Below are positions 42,815-50,558 of a DNA stretch of 64,000 nucleotides, in pieces. The stretch lies in NCBI GenBank assembly GCA_016789025.1, contig JAEURC010000052.1, positions 19,514 through 83,513 of the forward strand. Reading direction: 5' to 3'. The notes below the pieces were generated by a model. It was given only the letters and a program-made list of their open reading frames with translations. It searched no databases and was not told where the DNA came from. Position 1 is the stretch's first letter, and the number at the start of each line of letters is the position of its first letter. The position numbers were made by a program, and so were the translations under genes. This stretch comes from Anaerolineales bacterium (lineage in GTDB: Bacteria > Chloroflexota > Anaerolineae > Anaerolineales > Villigracilaceae).

Positions 42815-43163
42815 ACTCGCCCACGAAGAATATTGCTACCTCACCACCACGGGTCGCGTCACCGGCAACCCGCACGAGATCGAGATCTGGTTTGGGATGA
42901 AAGGCGACACGCTCTACATCCTCTCCGGCGGCGGAAACAAATCGGATTGGGTGAAGAACCTGATGAAGAATCCAAACGTCGCTCTGCGGATCGGACAAAA
43001 CCGCTTCACCGCGACGGGCAGGCTGGTGCAACACGCGGAGGAGGAATCCGCCGCCCGGACCCTCCTCGCCGACAAATACAACGAACGCGAATCCGACGGC
43101 TCGCTGAGCGAGTGGGCGCAGTCCGCGCTGGTGGTGGGGATTGATCTGACGGTCGTCCCATAG
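42804..43163 (+). CDS. Deazaflavin (F420)/FMN-dependent nitroreductase-like PPOX-fold protein
   Basis: 119-residue split-barrel flavin-binding protein. YCYLTTTGRVTGNPHEIEIWFG, YILSGGGNKSDWVKNLMKNP and VALRIGQNRFTATGRLV follow the DUF385/deazaflavin-dependent nitroreductase pattern. These proteins use F420H2 or FMN to reduce small molecules. The start ATG 42804 lies inside the end of the papain-like gene, so the two are translationally coupled. Whether the upstream protein acts on the same pathway is unknown. Confidence 0.87.
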   Translation: MKSELAHEEYCYLTTTGRVTGNPHEIEIWFGMKGDTLYILSGGGNKSDWVKNLMKNPNVALRIGQNRFTATGRLVQHAEEESAARTLLADKYNERESDGSLSEWAQSALVVGIDLTVVP

Positions 43164-43229
43164 TATCCGCTTGAAGGATAACTGAATCAACTCACCCGTA
43201 GGGCGAAGCGGACGGGAAAACGCGCATGC

Positions 43230-43235
43230 TATAAT
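43230..43235 (+). promoter_or_regulatory. Extended -10 box for the DNA methyltransferase gene
   Basis: TATAAT with TGC directly before it (extended -10), ending 7 bases before GTG 43243. This spacing argues for translation from the GTG on a leaderless mRNA and not from ATG 43252. Confidence 0.6.
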
Positions 43236-43242
43236 CTCGCAA

Positions 43243-44031
43243 GTGAATCCGATGTCCGAATCCAAAATCTTTTTTGAAACTGAACAAGTAAAGATCATCC
43301 ACGATGACGTGATCATCACGGATTGCGTCGCCGATTCCAGTGTGGACCTAATCATCACCTCGCCGCCGTACAACGTGGACATCGCGTACAACTCGCACAA
43401 AGACGATATTTCATACGCGGAATATCTTGAGTTCAGCCAAAAATGGATGACGCGTTGTTATGAGTGGCTGAAGGACGACGGGCGTTTCTGCTTGAACATT
43501 CCGCTCGATAAAAACAAGGGCGGGCAACAAAGCGTCGGCGCGGATTTGACCACGCTCGCAAAACAGATCGGCTTCGGCTATCACTCCACCATCATTTGGA
43601 ATGAGGGGAACATTTCGCGTCGCACCGCGTGGGGCTCGTGGATGAGCGCCAGCGCGCCGTTCGTCATCGCCCCGGTGGAATTGATCCTTGTGTTGTACAA
43701 AAAACAATGGAAGAAAAACGGCGGGAGCAAAATCTCGGACGTGACGCGCGACGAATTCATGGAATGGACCAACGGCGTGTGGACGTTCAACGGCGAAAGC
43801 AAAAAGAAGATCGGTCATCCCGCGCCGTTTCCGCTCGAATTGCCGCGCCGCTGCGTGAAGTTGTTCAGTTACGTTGGCGACACTGTCCTTGACCCATTCA
43901 GCGGAAGCGGCTCGACCATCCTTGCCGCCGCTTCGAATGGACGCAAAGCCATCGGCATCGAAGTGGACGCAAAGTATTGCGAGTTGTCGAGGAAGAGGGT
44001 GGCGTCGGCAATGGAGGCGGAGAAATCATGA
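43243..44031 (+). CDS. Site-specific DNA methyltransferase (beta class, SPPY motif)
   Basis: 262-residue amino-methyltransferase of the N4-cytosine/N6-adenine type. Catalytic motif IV, SPPYNVDIAYNSH, comes first and SAM motif I, DPFSGSGSTILAAASNGRKAIGIE, comes near the C-terminus, giving the beta-class order. SPPY is commoner in N4-cytosine enzymes, but some adenine enzymes have it. There is no long separate target-recognition domain. No restriction endonuclease gene is adjacent (neighbours are a PPOX protein and an amylase), so it looks solitary and perhaps regulatory. Recognition site unknown. Confidence 0.9.
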   Translation: MNPMSESKIFFETEQVKIIHDDVIITDCVADSSVDLIITSPPYNVDIAYNSHKDDISYAEYLEFSQKWMTRCYEWLKDDGRFCLNIPLDKNKGGQQSVGADLTTLAKQIGFGYHSTIIWNEGNISRRTAWGSWMSASAPFVIAPVELILVLYKKQWKKNGGSKISDVTRDEFMEWTNGVWTFNGESKKKIGHPAPFPLELPRRCVKLFSYVGDTVLDPFSGSGSTILAAASNGRKAIGIEVDAKYCELSRKRVASAMEAEKS

Positions 44032-44053
44032 AAGTTAAAATGGAACATTCATT

Positions 44054-45388
44054 ATGGGCGTCATGATGCAAGCCTTTTACTGGGATTGTCCGCGAGCGGA
44101 AAACAAAGATTTCCAATGGTGGAATTACATCCGCGAACAAGTCCCCGCGTTAGCCAAAGTGGGATTCACCGCGTTGTGGCTTCCGCCGGTACATAAAGCC
44201 GCAAATTTGGCGGGACCTTCGATGGGCTATGACCCGTATGATTATTATGACCTCGGCGAGTTCGACCAGAAGGGAAGCATCCCAACGTGGTTTGGGACGC
44301 GCGCAGAGTTGAAGTCGCTCATCGAAACTGCACACAGTTATCGGCTGGGAGTGATCGCGGATATCGTCTTCAATCACAATAGCGGGGCAGACGCGCAGGA
44401 ATTGAATCCGCTTATCAATCAATTGCGTTGGACGAAGTTCGATCCCAAAAGTGGAAAGTTCGCGCGCAATTGGGAATGTTTTCATCCGTGCATGTACGAA
44501 AGTTGGGACAACATGACCTTCGGCGACATGCCCGATCTCGCGCATCGCAATCCGTATGTGTATGCCGAACTGCTCAAGCTGGCTCGCTGGCTCATCGAGG
44601 ATGTCGGCTTCGACGGGTTTCGATACGATTTTGTAAAAGGCTACGGGGCAGATACCATCACCGCGATCCAAGAATATCGCTATCAGCGCAACGGTCAACA
44701 ATTTATCCCGTATGGCGTGGCGGAATTTTGGGATAACGCGCACGCCATCGAAAACTGGGTAGACCTTGCTAACTTCTCCAACACGAATCCTGTGGAGGCG
44801 TTCGATTTTCCTCAGCGCGAAATGCTCAAGGCATTGTGCGACTCGTACGGTTTTAGTTTGAAGAATCTCACCACATGGGACACTGTCGTTCGGCGCGAGG
44901 AACAGAACGCGGTTTCATTCGTTGAAAATCACGATCTGCGCGACGAGGGACGTCCCATCATCAACGATAAATTGCTCGCATATAGTTACATCCTCACGCA
45001 CGAGGGCTATCCCTGCGTGTTCTGGCATGACTATTTCAATTTGAATCTCGCGCTCAGCGATTCGCCCAACGGCATCGTCGCGCTGGTAGACGCGCACGAA
45101 AAATACGCGGGTGGCGACACCGAAATTTTATACGTGGACGACAACCTCTACATCATGCAGCGCGTGGGATATGCTGATCAGCCCGGGCTGATCTACGTTC
45201 TCAACAATCGCGGCGACAACTGGAACGGGCGCCTCGTCGCCACCAAGTGGACGAACGCTTCATTCGCCCCTGTGGCTTGGTGGAGCCGTAGCGACATGGC
45301 GCGCCCCATCAACCAATCCACCGACCGCGACGGGCGCGCCCAGTTCTACGCTCCTCCGCGCGGGTACGCGGTGTATGCGATCAAGTAA
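44054..45388 (+). CDS. Alpha-amylase family glycosyl hydrolase (GH13)
   Basis: 444-residue GH13 alpha-amylase that hydrolyses alpha-1,4-glucans. Conserved regions: DIVFNHN (about 103-109), GFRYDFVKGY with nucleophile Asp192, VAEFWD with acid/base Glu224, and FVENHD with the transition-state Asp near 294. The C-terminal beta domain ends APPRGYAVYAIK. There is no signal peptide, so it probably acts on internal glycogen or maltodextrin. The pattern resembles cytoplasmic bacterial and plant-type amylases. It follows the methyltransferase by 22 bases; a perfect palindrome comes right after its stop. Confidence 0.93.
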   Translation: MGVMMQAFYWDCPRAENKDFQWWNYIREQVPALAKVGFTALWLPPVHKAANLAGPSMGYDPYDYYDLGEFDQKGSIPTWFGTRAELKSLIETAHSYRLGVIADIVFNHNSGADAQELNPLINQLRWTKFDPKSGKFARNWECFHPCMYESWDNMTFGDMPDLAHRNPYVYAELLKLARWLIEDVGFDGFRYDFVKGYGADTITAIQEYRYQRNGQQFIPYGVAEFWDNAHAIENWVDLANFSNTNPVEAFDFPQREMLKALCDSYGFSLKNLTTWDTVVRREEQNAVSFVENHDLRDEGRPIINDKLLAYSYILTHEGYPCVFWHDYFNLNLALSDSPNGIVALVDAHEKYAGGDTEILYVDDNLYIMQRVGYADQPGLIYVLNNRGDNWNGRLVATKWTNASFAPVAWWSRSDMARPINQSTDRDGRAQFYAPPRGYAVYAIK

Positions 45389-45423
45389 AAAGTGACTGTC
45401 ACCTTAAAGGTGACAGTCACTTC
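45389..45423. repeat. Perfect palindrome after the amylase gene
   Basis: AAGTGACTGTCACCTT and AAGGTGACAGTCACTT are exact complements separated by a single A. No T-run follows, so it is a palindromic element more than a standard terminator, though it could still stop transcription or protect mRNA. It lies 13 bases ahead of the next ATG. Confidence 0.8.
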
Positions 45424-45436
45424 GCTGCAATATTCT

Positions 45437-45922
45437 ATGACCAACATCCACGAACAACTTCGCGCGTTGCTCGACAAAGAAGGCGCGGTCTATCGCGTGA
45501 TCGAACACGAACCCGAAGGGCGGACGGAGTTCATCGCGAAGATTCGCGGAAACCGAATCGAACAATCCATCAAATCAATGACGTTGCAGGTGCGTTTGAC
45601 GCGCAAGGAAAATATCTATTGCCTCGCCAATGTGCCCGGCGATTGCCGCATTGACTTTGACGGAGTCAAACGCCACTTCAACGCGGATAGCGTCGCGTTC
45701 GCGTCGCGCGAAAAGGCTCAAGAGTTGACCGGATGCGTCATCGGGGCGATTCCCCCGTTCACGTTTAGCGACCAACTCCAAGTGTTGGCTGATCCGCTCA
45801 TCCAAGAGAATGAAGAGGTAGTGTTCAACGCCGGTCGCTTGGATCGCTCCATCTTTATGAAACTGGACGATTACATCCGCATCGCCAAGCCCGAACTGGT
45901 ACCAATCGCCCAACGCGGATAA
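45437..45922 (+). CDS. YbaK/EbsC-family aminoacyl-tRNA editing-like protein
   Basis: 161-residue YbaK/ProX-fold protein. The ordering INI-type N-terminal helix (EQLRALLDKEGAVYRVIEHEPEG), the ANVPGDCRIDFDGVKRH strand region, ASREKAQELTGCVIGAIPPF and the ADPLIQENEEVVFNAGRLDRSIFM block match YbaK deacylases, which hydrolyse mischarged tRNA. The usual catalytic Lys of YbaK cannot be placed with certainty. Start ATG 45437 sits just after the palindrome, with no clear Shine-Dalgarno. Confidence 0.83.
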   Translation: MTNIHEQLRALLDKEGAVYRVIEHEPEGRTEFIAKIRGNRIEQSIKSMTLQVRLTRKENIYCLANVPGDCRIDFDGVKRHFNADSVAFASREKAQELTGCVIGAIPPFTFSDQLQVLADPLIQENEEVVFNAGRLDRSIFMKLDDYIRIAKPELVPIAQRG

Positions 45923-45951
45923 TTTGTTTCCCTTGTAAAATGATGTCTTCA

Positions 45952-46043
45952 TGTCATGCTGAGGGGCGTTCGTTGCCCCGAAGCATCTCTGATACGCCAA
46001 GCAGAGACCCTTCGTCGCTAACGGCGCTCCTCAGGGTGACACA
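45952..46043. repeat. Inverted repeat of the GTCATGCTGAG type
   Basis: TGTCATGCTGAGGGGC...CGAAGCATCTC on the left pairs with GAGACCCTTCG...CTCAGGGTGACA on the right. It is related to the element at 1152-1262, with changes matched in both arms. It fills most of the gap before the DUF3592 gene. Confidence 0.8.
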
Positions 46044-46098
46044 CAAAAGTTTTTTAGCGCTCAACAACTTGCATATCTCAGCATAACGGAGCCTCATC

Positions 46099-46602
46099 AT
46101 GGACAACTACGAAAAGAACGTGGACAAAGTGTACAACGCGGTGGAGAAAGCAGGCAGGGTTGGTAATCGCTTACAGATCGGTTGTTGGATCGTCTTTTCT
46201 AATTTGTTCCTTGGTGGATTTTGTTTGTGGGGAGCCTACGCGGGATATGTCAGTTGGCAATTGGAGCAGAACGGCGAAAGGACAACAGGCATCGTGACCA
46301 GTCTCGAAGAAAGCAGCGACAGCGACGGCGGCTGCTGCGTGTACAGTCCTGTCATCGAATTCAAAGCGAACGGTCAAACCTATTCTTTCGAGAGCAACAA
46401 TGCTTCCTATCCGCCCGCGTATGATGTGGGCGAGGAAGTTTCGATATTGTACGACCCCGCCGACCCGAACACCGCGCAGATCAACAAATGGACCGAACGC
46501 TGGCTGATGCCGGTCATCCTCATCCCTGCCATGATCTTCACCGCGCTGATCCTCAATTTCTTTCTGATCCGTTCCTTTTGGCGGAATGATGTGATCGATT
46601 GA
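46099..46602 (+). CDS. DUF3592 membrane protein
   Basis: 167 residues with two membrane helices (about 30-56 and 135-158). The extracytoplasmic DUF3592 domain between them shows GIVTSLEESSDSDGGCCVYSPVIEF and VGEEVSILYDPADPNTAQIN, which are hallmarks of the family. The function of DUF3592 is unknown. The adjacent Cys-Cys pair could form a disulfide or bind metal. CGGAG precedes ATG 46099. It is followed at 46660 by another small membrane protein. Confidence 0.88.
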   Translation: MDNYEKNVDKVYNAVEKAGRVGNRLQIGCWIVFSNLFLGGFCLWGAYAGYVSWQLEQNGERTTGIVTSLEESSDSDGGCCVYSPVIEFKANGQTYSFESNNASYPPAYDVGEEVSILYDPADPNTAQINKWTERWLMPVILIPAMIFTALILNFFLIRSFWRNDVID

Positions 46603-46659
46603 TCACAAATGGACTCTTGTGAGAAAATCTGCATAACGGTATAAATCAGCCGAGGCAAT

Positions 46660-47004
46660 ATGTACGAGCATCATCACCAGCCGCTTGCCAGCCGAAAAGT
46701 TTTTGCCAGCCGCCTCATGCGGAATGGACTCATCGGGCTAACACTGCTCGCCGTTTCGCTGGTCATTGGAATACTGGGCTACCATTTCCTCGAAAACCTC
46801 TCATGGATCGATGCCCTGCTCAATGCGTCCATGATCCTCGGCGGCATGGGTCCCGTTAACCCTGTCAGAACGAACGCGGGGAAAATATTTGCCTCGTTCT
46901 ATGCGTTGTATTCGGGGGTCGTCTTGCTCGCCTCGGTCGGCGTGCTTGCCGCCCCGATCTTCCACCGCTTCCTGCATCGCTTCCATCTTGCCGATGAGAA
47001 GTGA
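46660..47004 (+). CDS. Small two-helix membrane protein resembling a degenerate ion channel
   Basis: 114 residues. A first helix (about 23-46), a re-entrant-looking segment WIDALLNASMILGGMGPVNP, then a second helix (IFASFYALYSGVVLLASVGVLAA) follow the plan of two-helix K+ channel pores. The selectivity filter GYGD is absent, with LGGMGP in its place, so potassium conduction is unlikely. GAGG precedes the ATG. Its 3' end overlaps the DUF6504 gene by 11 bases. Confidence 0.75.
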   Translation: MYEHHHQPLASRKVFASRLMRNGLIGLTLLAVSLVIGILGYHFLENLSWIDALLNASMILGGMGPVNPVRTNAGKIFASFYALYSGVVLLASVGVLAAPIFHRFLHRFHLADEK

Positions 47005-47437
47005 AATGGATCTCACTCCCCTCCACTTCCTCGACCAACCCATCGAACCCATCTTCGACGCGCCTCCCGCGCTGGAGAAGAGTCCCTCTTGCCCAAGCGG
47101 ATTCATCTGGGAGGACAAAACCTACCGTGTGACCGAAATGCTCTCGGCGTGGACGGACTTCAAGCGGCGCGGCAAGATGGCGCGCAACATGCAACCCGAA
47201 CACGCGGCGGTCGCATCCAATCGCGGATCGTTGAACGTGGAAAGATTTTATTTCCGCGTGCGCGTTGCAGTTGTTCGTTCGGCAGTTGAACTGCCGAACG
47301 AACCAGCCTTGTCCAGCAGTTCAACTGCTGGACAATCGCTTATACAGATCTTCGATATTTATTACGACCGCGCCATGAAGAACGTGGACGACCGCAAAGG
47401 TCAATGGGTTATTTATCGAGAACTAGGAGAAGGCTGA
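46994..47437 (+). CDS. DUF6504-like protein carrying an in-frame palindrome insertion
   Basis: 147 residues. FIWEDKTYRVTEMLSAWTDF and the C-terminal FDIYYDRAMKNVDDRKGQWV resemble DUF6504, a small domain of unknown role. Between RFYFRVRV and IFDIYYDR, where the two strands would normally be joined by a short turn, lie about 26 residues (including VELPNEPALSSSSTAGQSL). They are encoded by two palindromic repeats at 47273-47303 and 47309-47335. The insertion keeps the frame. The start at ATG 46994 overlaps the channel-like gene; ATG 47006 is an alternative. It is followed directly by the CPBP gene (TGAATG). Confidence 0.78.
   Translation: MRSEMDLTPLHFLDQPIEPIFDAPPALEKSPSCPSGFIWEDKTYRVTEMLSAWTDFKRRGKMARNMQPEHAAVASNRGSLNVERFYFRVRVAVVRSAVELPNEPALSSSSTAGQSLIQIFDIYYDRAMKNVDDRKGQWVIYRELGEG
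47273..47335. repeat. Two family A palindromes inside a coding sequence
   Basis: 47273-47303 is a perfect 31-base palindrome centred on CGGCAGTTGAACTGCCG. 47309-47335 is a 27-base palindrome centred on CCAGCAGTTCAACTGCTGG (central G/C base differs). Other copies, at 48168-48196 and 51566-51600, share GCAGTTGAACTGC but have different, still complementary, arms. Confidence 0.92.
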
Positions 47438-48160
47438 ATGGAAGAGAATCAAGTTAAAATCCCGCAAGAAGCGCGGAATTATTCTGTCCCATGGTCGATC
47501 ATAGATACATGGTTGGGCGTCGCCCTGTTGATATTGATCAGCATCGGTATGCTGGTGGTCGCGTTCCTGTTTCAAGAGGAAGCGAAGCAATTCGCGCAAG
47601 GCGCGGGGATCATGTTTGCTGAAATGATCTATCTTCTGCCAGTGCTGATCATTTTCGCGTGGAAGCGCATCCGCCCCGGGCTTCTCGGCTTCGTCAAATT
47701 CGATTCGCTCACGATGGGTTTGGGGTGCGGATTATTGATCGTCGCGTACGGTATCGTCATGGCGCACAATTTGCTCCTGACATTTCTCGGTGTGGATACG
47801 CAAGGCGAGGCGGTGATGAAGGCGTTTTCCGAACTCAAATCGCCCGTTTGGTTGTTTCTCACCGGCGTGATCGTTGCCCCGCTGGTGGAGGAGACCTTCT
47901 TTAGGGGATTTTTATTTCAAGGATTTCGACAGCGCTACGGCTGGATCGCGGCGCTCGTGCTGAGTTCTGGAATTTTCGCCGCCGCGCACCTCGACCCCGT
48001 CTCGTTCATCCCGACGTTCGTGCTGGGCGCAGTGTTAGGATACGTGTATCACCGTTCCAATTCGCTGTGGCCCAGCATCATCCTGCACTTCCTCAACAAC
48101 GGGTTTGCCATGTGCCTCATGCTCGCCGCCATGCGATTCCCAGACATGTTTCCGTCGTGA
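47438..48160 (+). CDS. CPBP family intramembrane metalloprotease
   Basis: 240-residue polytopic membrane protein of the CPBP/ABI group (CAAX-like protease). Motif 1 is VEETFFRGFLFQGFRQR with the catalytic Glu pair and Arg, motif 2 is FAAAHLDPVSF, and motif 3 is LHFLNNGFAM with the metal-binding His. About seven to eight hydrophobic helices surround them. It starts immediately after the DUF6504 stop. All active-site residues are in place. Substrates of bacterial members are largely unknown. Confidence 0.92.
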   Translation: MEENQVKIPQEARNYSVPWSIIDTWLGVALLILISIGMLVVAFLFQEEAKQFAQGAGIMFAEMIYLLPVLIIFAWKRIRPGLLGFVKFDSLTMGLGCGLLIVAYGIVMAHNLLLTFLGVDTQGEAVMKAFSELKSPVWLFLTGVIVAPLVEETFFRGFLFQGFRQRYGWIAALVLSSGIFAAAHLDPVSFIPTFVLGAVLGYVYHRSNSLWPSIILHFLNNGFAMCLMLAAMRFPDMFPS

Positions 48161-48167
48161 TCACACG

Positions 48168-48196
48168 TTGCTGTCGCAGTTGAACTGCGACAGCAA
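48168..48196. repeat. Family A palindrome
   Basis: Perfect 29-base palindrome centred on CGCAGTTGAACTGCG with arms TTGCTGT/ACAGCAA. It lies between the converging CPBP and NDH-2 genes, 8 bases after the CPBP stop, and may serve as terminator for both. Confidence 0.9.
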
Positions 48197-48209
48197 TCAA
48201 CATTCAACA

Positions 48210-49460
48210 TCAATACCTCGTGATCAACCTCACCTGATTATCGTAAAAGAAATAATCCCACGCCCAATTGATCATCACCACGAGTCGGTTGCGAAACCCG
48301 ATGATGCGATAAATGTGCAAGCCCACCCAGATCACCCACGCGATGAACCCGCTGAACGAGAGTCCCCAAATGCGCGCGACCGCCGCGTTACGTCCGATGG
48401 TGGCGAGCAAGCCCGGGTCCTTGTAATGAAACGGACGTTGCGCCTGTCCTTGAATCGCGCGCCGAATATTATCCGCGGCAACTTTCCCCTGTTGGATCGC
48501 CACCGTCGAAAGCATCGGCAGCGGCTGATGATTTTCATCTTCGAGATACGCCGCATCGCCGATGATGTACGCTTCGGGATGATTCAACAACTGCAGTGTC
48601 ATCTCGGTTCTCACCCGACCTGAACCTGCCCGCGCCGCGTCAAGCGACTCGACCACCTCAGCCGTTTTCACACCCGCCGTCCAGATCAGCGTATTCGTTT
48701 CAATTTCCGTTCCATCGGCAAGCGAAACTTTTTGTCCGTTGAAATCGGTTAATCTTGCATTGAAAATCACTTCCACATTTTTCTTTTGCAACAGACGGCG
48801 CGTCGCCTTTCGCAACTCATCGGGGTAACTTGCGATCAACGCGTCTCCTGCTTCAAGCAGCAGTACACGCGCCTCGCGCACGTCGAGTTCGGGATATTCC
48901 TTCCTCATCACGTGTGAGATCAACTCTGCCAACGCGCCAGCAACTTCAACGCCCGTCGGTCCGCCGCCGACAATGACGAAGGTCAGCATGGCGCGGCGTT
49001 TCTCGGCATCCGCTTCATGGCTGGCGCGCTCGAACATGGAGAGAAGATGATTCCGCGTGCGGATCGCGCTTTCAATGTTCTTGATGTACAACGCATTCTG
49101 CTCAGCCGATTCGATGCCGAAGAAATTCATCCGCCCGCCCGCCGCGACGATGAGATGATCATACGCGATGACCGAGCCATCCAGTTTTACAAACTTTTCA
49201 TCAAGGTTGATCTCGTTCACTTCGCCCATTTGAAACGTGAGATTTTTCTGATTGCGGAAGATCGTCCGCACAGGGAAAGCGACCTGCGACGGAACCAGCG
49301 CGGCAATCGCCACCTGATACAGCAACGGCTGGAACAGGTGATAGTTGTTCCTGTCAATCAGTGTGATTCGCACAGGCGCGTTCTTCAACTTCTTGGCGGC
49401 GGTCAGCCCGCCGAACCCTGCGCCGAGAATGACGATGTGGGGGAGTTTTTGGGTGTTCAT
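48210..49460 (-). CDS. ndh: Type II NADH dehydrogenase (NDH-2)
   Basis: 416-residue membrane-associated FAD enzyme that passes electrons from NADH to quinone without pumping protons. The FAD site is IVILGAGFGGLTAAKKL, the NADH site is FVIVGGGPTGVEVAGALAEL, and the second FAD motif is PEAYIIGDAAYLED. The C-terminal amphipathic segment (from WVIWVGLHIYRIIGFRNRL) anchors it to the membrane. Start ATG 49460 has AAAGGAG upstream. The promoter is overlaid by an 18-base operator (49475-49492), suggesting redox control. Confidence 0.93.
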   Translation of the reverse strand: MNTQKLPHIVILGAGFGGLTAAKKLKNAPVRITLIDRNNYHLFQPLLYQVAIAALVPSQVAFPVRTIFRNQKNLTFQMGEVNEINLDEKFVKLDGSVIAYDHLIVAAGGRMNFFGIESAEQNALYIKNIESAIRTRNHLLSMFERASHEADAEKRRAMLTFVIVGGGPTGVEVAGALAELISHVMRKEYPELDVREARVLLLEAGDALIASYPDELRKATRRLLQKKNVEVIFNARLTDFNGQKVSLADGTEIETNTLIWTAGVKTAEVVESLDAARAGSGRVRTEMTLQLLNHPEAYIIGDAAYLEDENHQPLPMLSTVAIQQGKVAADNIRRAIQGQAQRPFHYKDPGLLATIGRNAAVARIWGLSFSGFIAWVIWVGLHIYRIIGFRNRLVVMINWAWDYFFYDNQVRLITRY

Positions 49461-49474
49461 ATCACACTCCTTTA

Positions 49475-49520
49475 TTGTGATAATTTTCACAATTATAACT
49501 AAAAAGGTCGAATTTGTAAA
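49475..49520 (-). promoter_or_regulatory. ndh promoter with overlapping Rex/CRP-type operator
   Basis: On the - strand: -35 TTTACA (49515-49520), 17-base spacer, -10 TATAAT (49492-49497). TTGTGA-N6-TCACAA (49475-49492) overlaps the end of the -10 and the start site. This is the Rex consensus, and also fits a CRP/FNR-family half-site pair. The position over the start site means repression. Rex repression of ndh is known in Bacillus. Confidence 0.8.
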
Positions 49521-49568
49521 GTACCTCCCTGTTTTTCATTCACCCTTCTAATTCAAGCGCCGTGGCGG

Positions 49569-50546
49569 TTAACCCTCGTATCCGTTCGGGTGCGACTTGT
49601 GCCAAACCCATGCGCTGGAAATGATCTCGCGCAAATTATCGTGCTGGGGCTTCCAACCGAGTTCGCGTTTGATCTTTTCGGACGAGGCGACCAGCCGCGC
49701 AGAGTCGCCGGGGCGGCGCGGACGCTCGATGGTTGGGATCAGGTGTCCCGTCGTCTGACGCGCGGTGTCGATCACTTCGCGCACCGAGTAGCCGTGTCCG
49801 CTTCCCAGGTTGTAGATCAGACGGTCGCGTTCAGCGAGTCCGCCTAACGCAAGGATGTGCGCGTCGGCGAGGTCGGCGATGTGTACGTAATCGCGGATGC
49901 ATGTGCCGTCGGGTGTTGGATAATCTGCGCCGAAAATTTGGATCGCTTCACTTTGCCCAAGCGCCACACGCAACACCAGTGGGATGAGGTGCGACTCGGG
50001 CTGGTGCGCCTCCCCGCGATTCGGCATGGCGCCGCAGGCATTGAAGTAGCGGAGCGCGGCAAAATGCAAACCGTGAATTTCTCGATACCAATCGAGCGCT
50101 TGCTCGACCATAAGTTTAGTATGCCCATACACGTTCGTGGGACCAAGCGGCGAATCTTCGTTGAGCGGTTCTTCACTGGATTTGAACACCGCCGCCGTAG
50201 ACGATAACACGAACCGCTTCACTCCCGCCCGTACGGCTGTTTCTATCAGTGTGAGCGCGTTCGTGAAGTTGTTTTGATAAAAGCGACCGGGGTCTTTCAT
50301 GCTTTCGCCGGCTTCGATGAATGCCGCGAAGTGCATAACTGCGTCAAATTTATTTTTGGTGAACGTTTCAATGAGTGTGTGACTATCCGCCAGATCGGCT
50401 TCGATGAAGTTTACGCCGTCTGGCACGGCTTTGCGATGACCGGTGACAAGGGAATCGTACACACTGACGGAATGTCCCTCTTTGATCAATGCTTCTGCGG
50501 TAACTGAGCCGATGTAGCCCGCTCCGCCGGTAACAAGGATGTTCAT
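49569..50546 (-). CDS. galE: UDP-glucose 4-epimerase
   Basis: 325-residue extended SDR enzyme interconverting UDP-glucose and UDP-galactose. The N-terminal NAD motif is VTGGAGYIGSVTAEAL. Active-site residues are in SSTAAVF and the Tyr-Lys pair in NVYGHTKLMVE. PDGTCIRDYVHIADLADAH and NLGSGHGYSVREVI are GalE-specific. It is 12 bases downstream of the esterase lipoprotein gene and shares its transcript. It fits with the other sugar-nucleotide genes in the window. Confidence 0.93.
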   Translation of the reverse strand: MNILVTGGAGYIGSVTAEALIKEGHSVSVYDSLVTGHRKAVPDGVNFIEADLADSHTLIETFTKNKFDAVMHFAAFIEAGESMKDPGRFYQNNFTNALTLIETAVRAGVKRFVLSSTAAVFKSSEEPLNEDSPLGPTNVYGHTKLMVEQALDWYREIHGLHFAALRYFNACGAMPNRGEAHQPESHLIPLVLRVALGQSEAIQIFGADYPTPDGTCIRDYVHIADLADAHILALGGLAERDRLIYNLGSGHGYSVREVIDTARQTTGHLIPTIERPRRPGDSARLVASSEKIKRELGWKPQHDNLREIISSAWVWHKSHPNGYEG

Positions 50547-50558
50547 GTGATCTCCTGA

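Noticed and set aside
45389..45423. Intrinsic terminator for the amylase gene
   Set aside because: The palindrome is perfect but has no T-run on either side and an effectively loopless centre, so I list it as a repeat.
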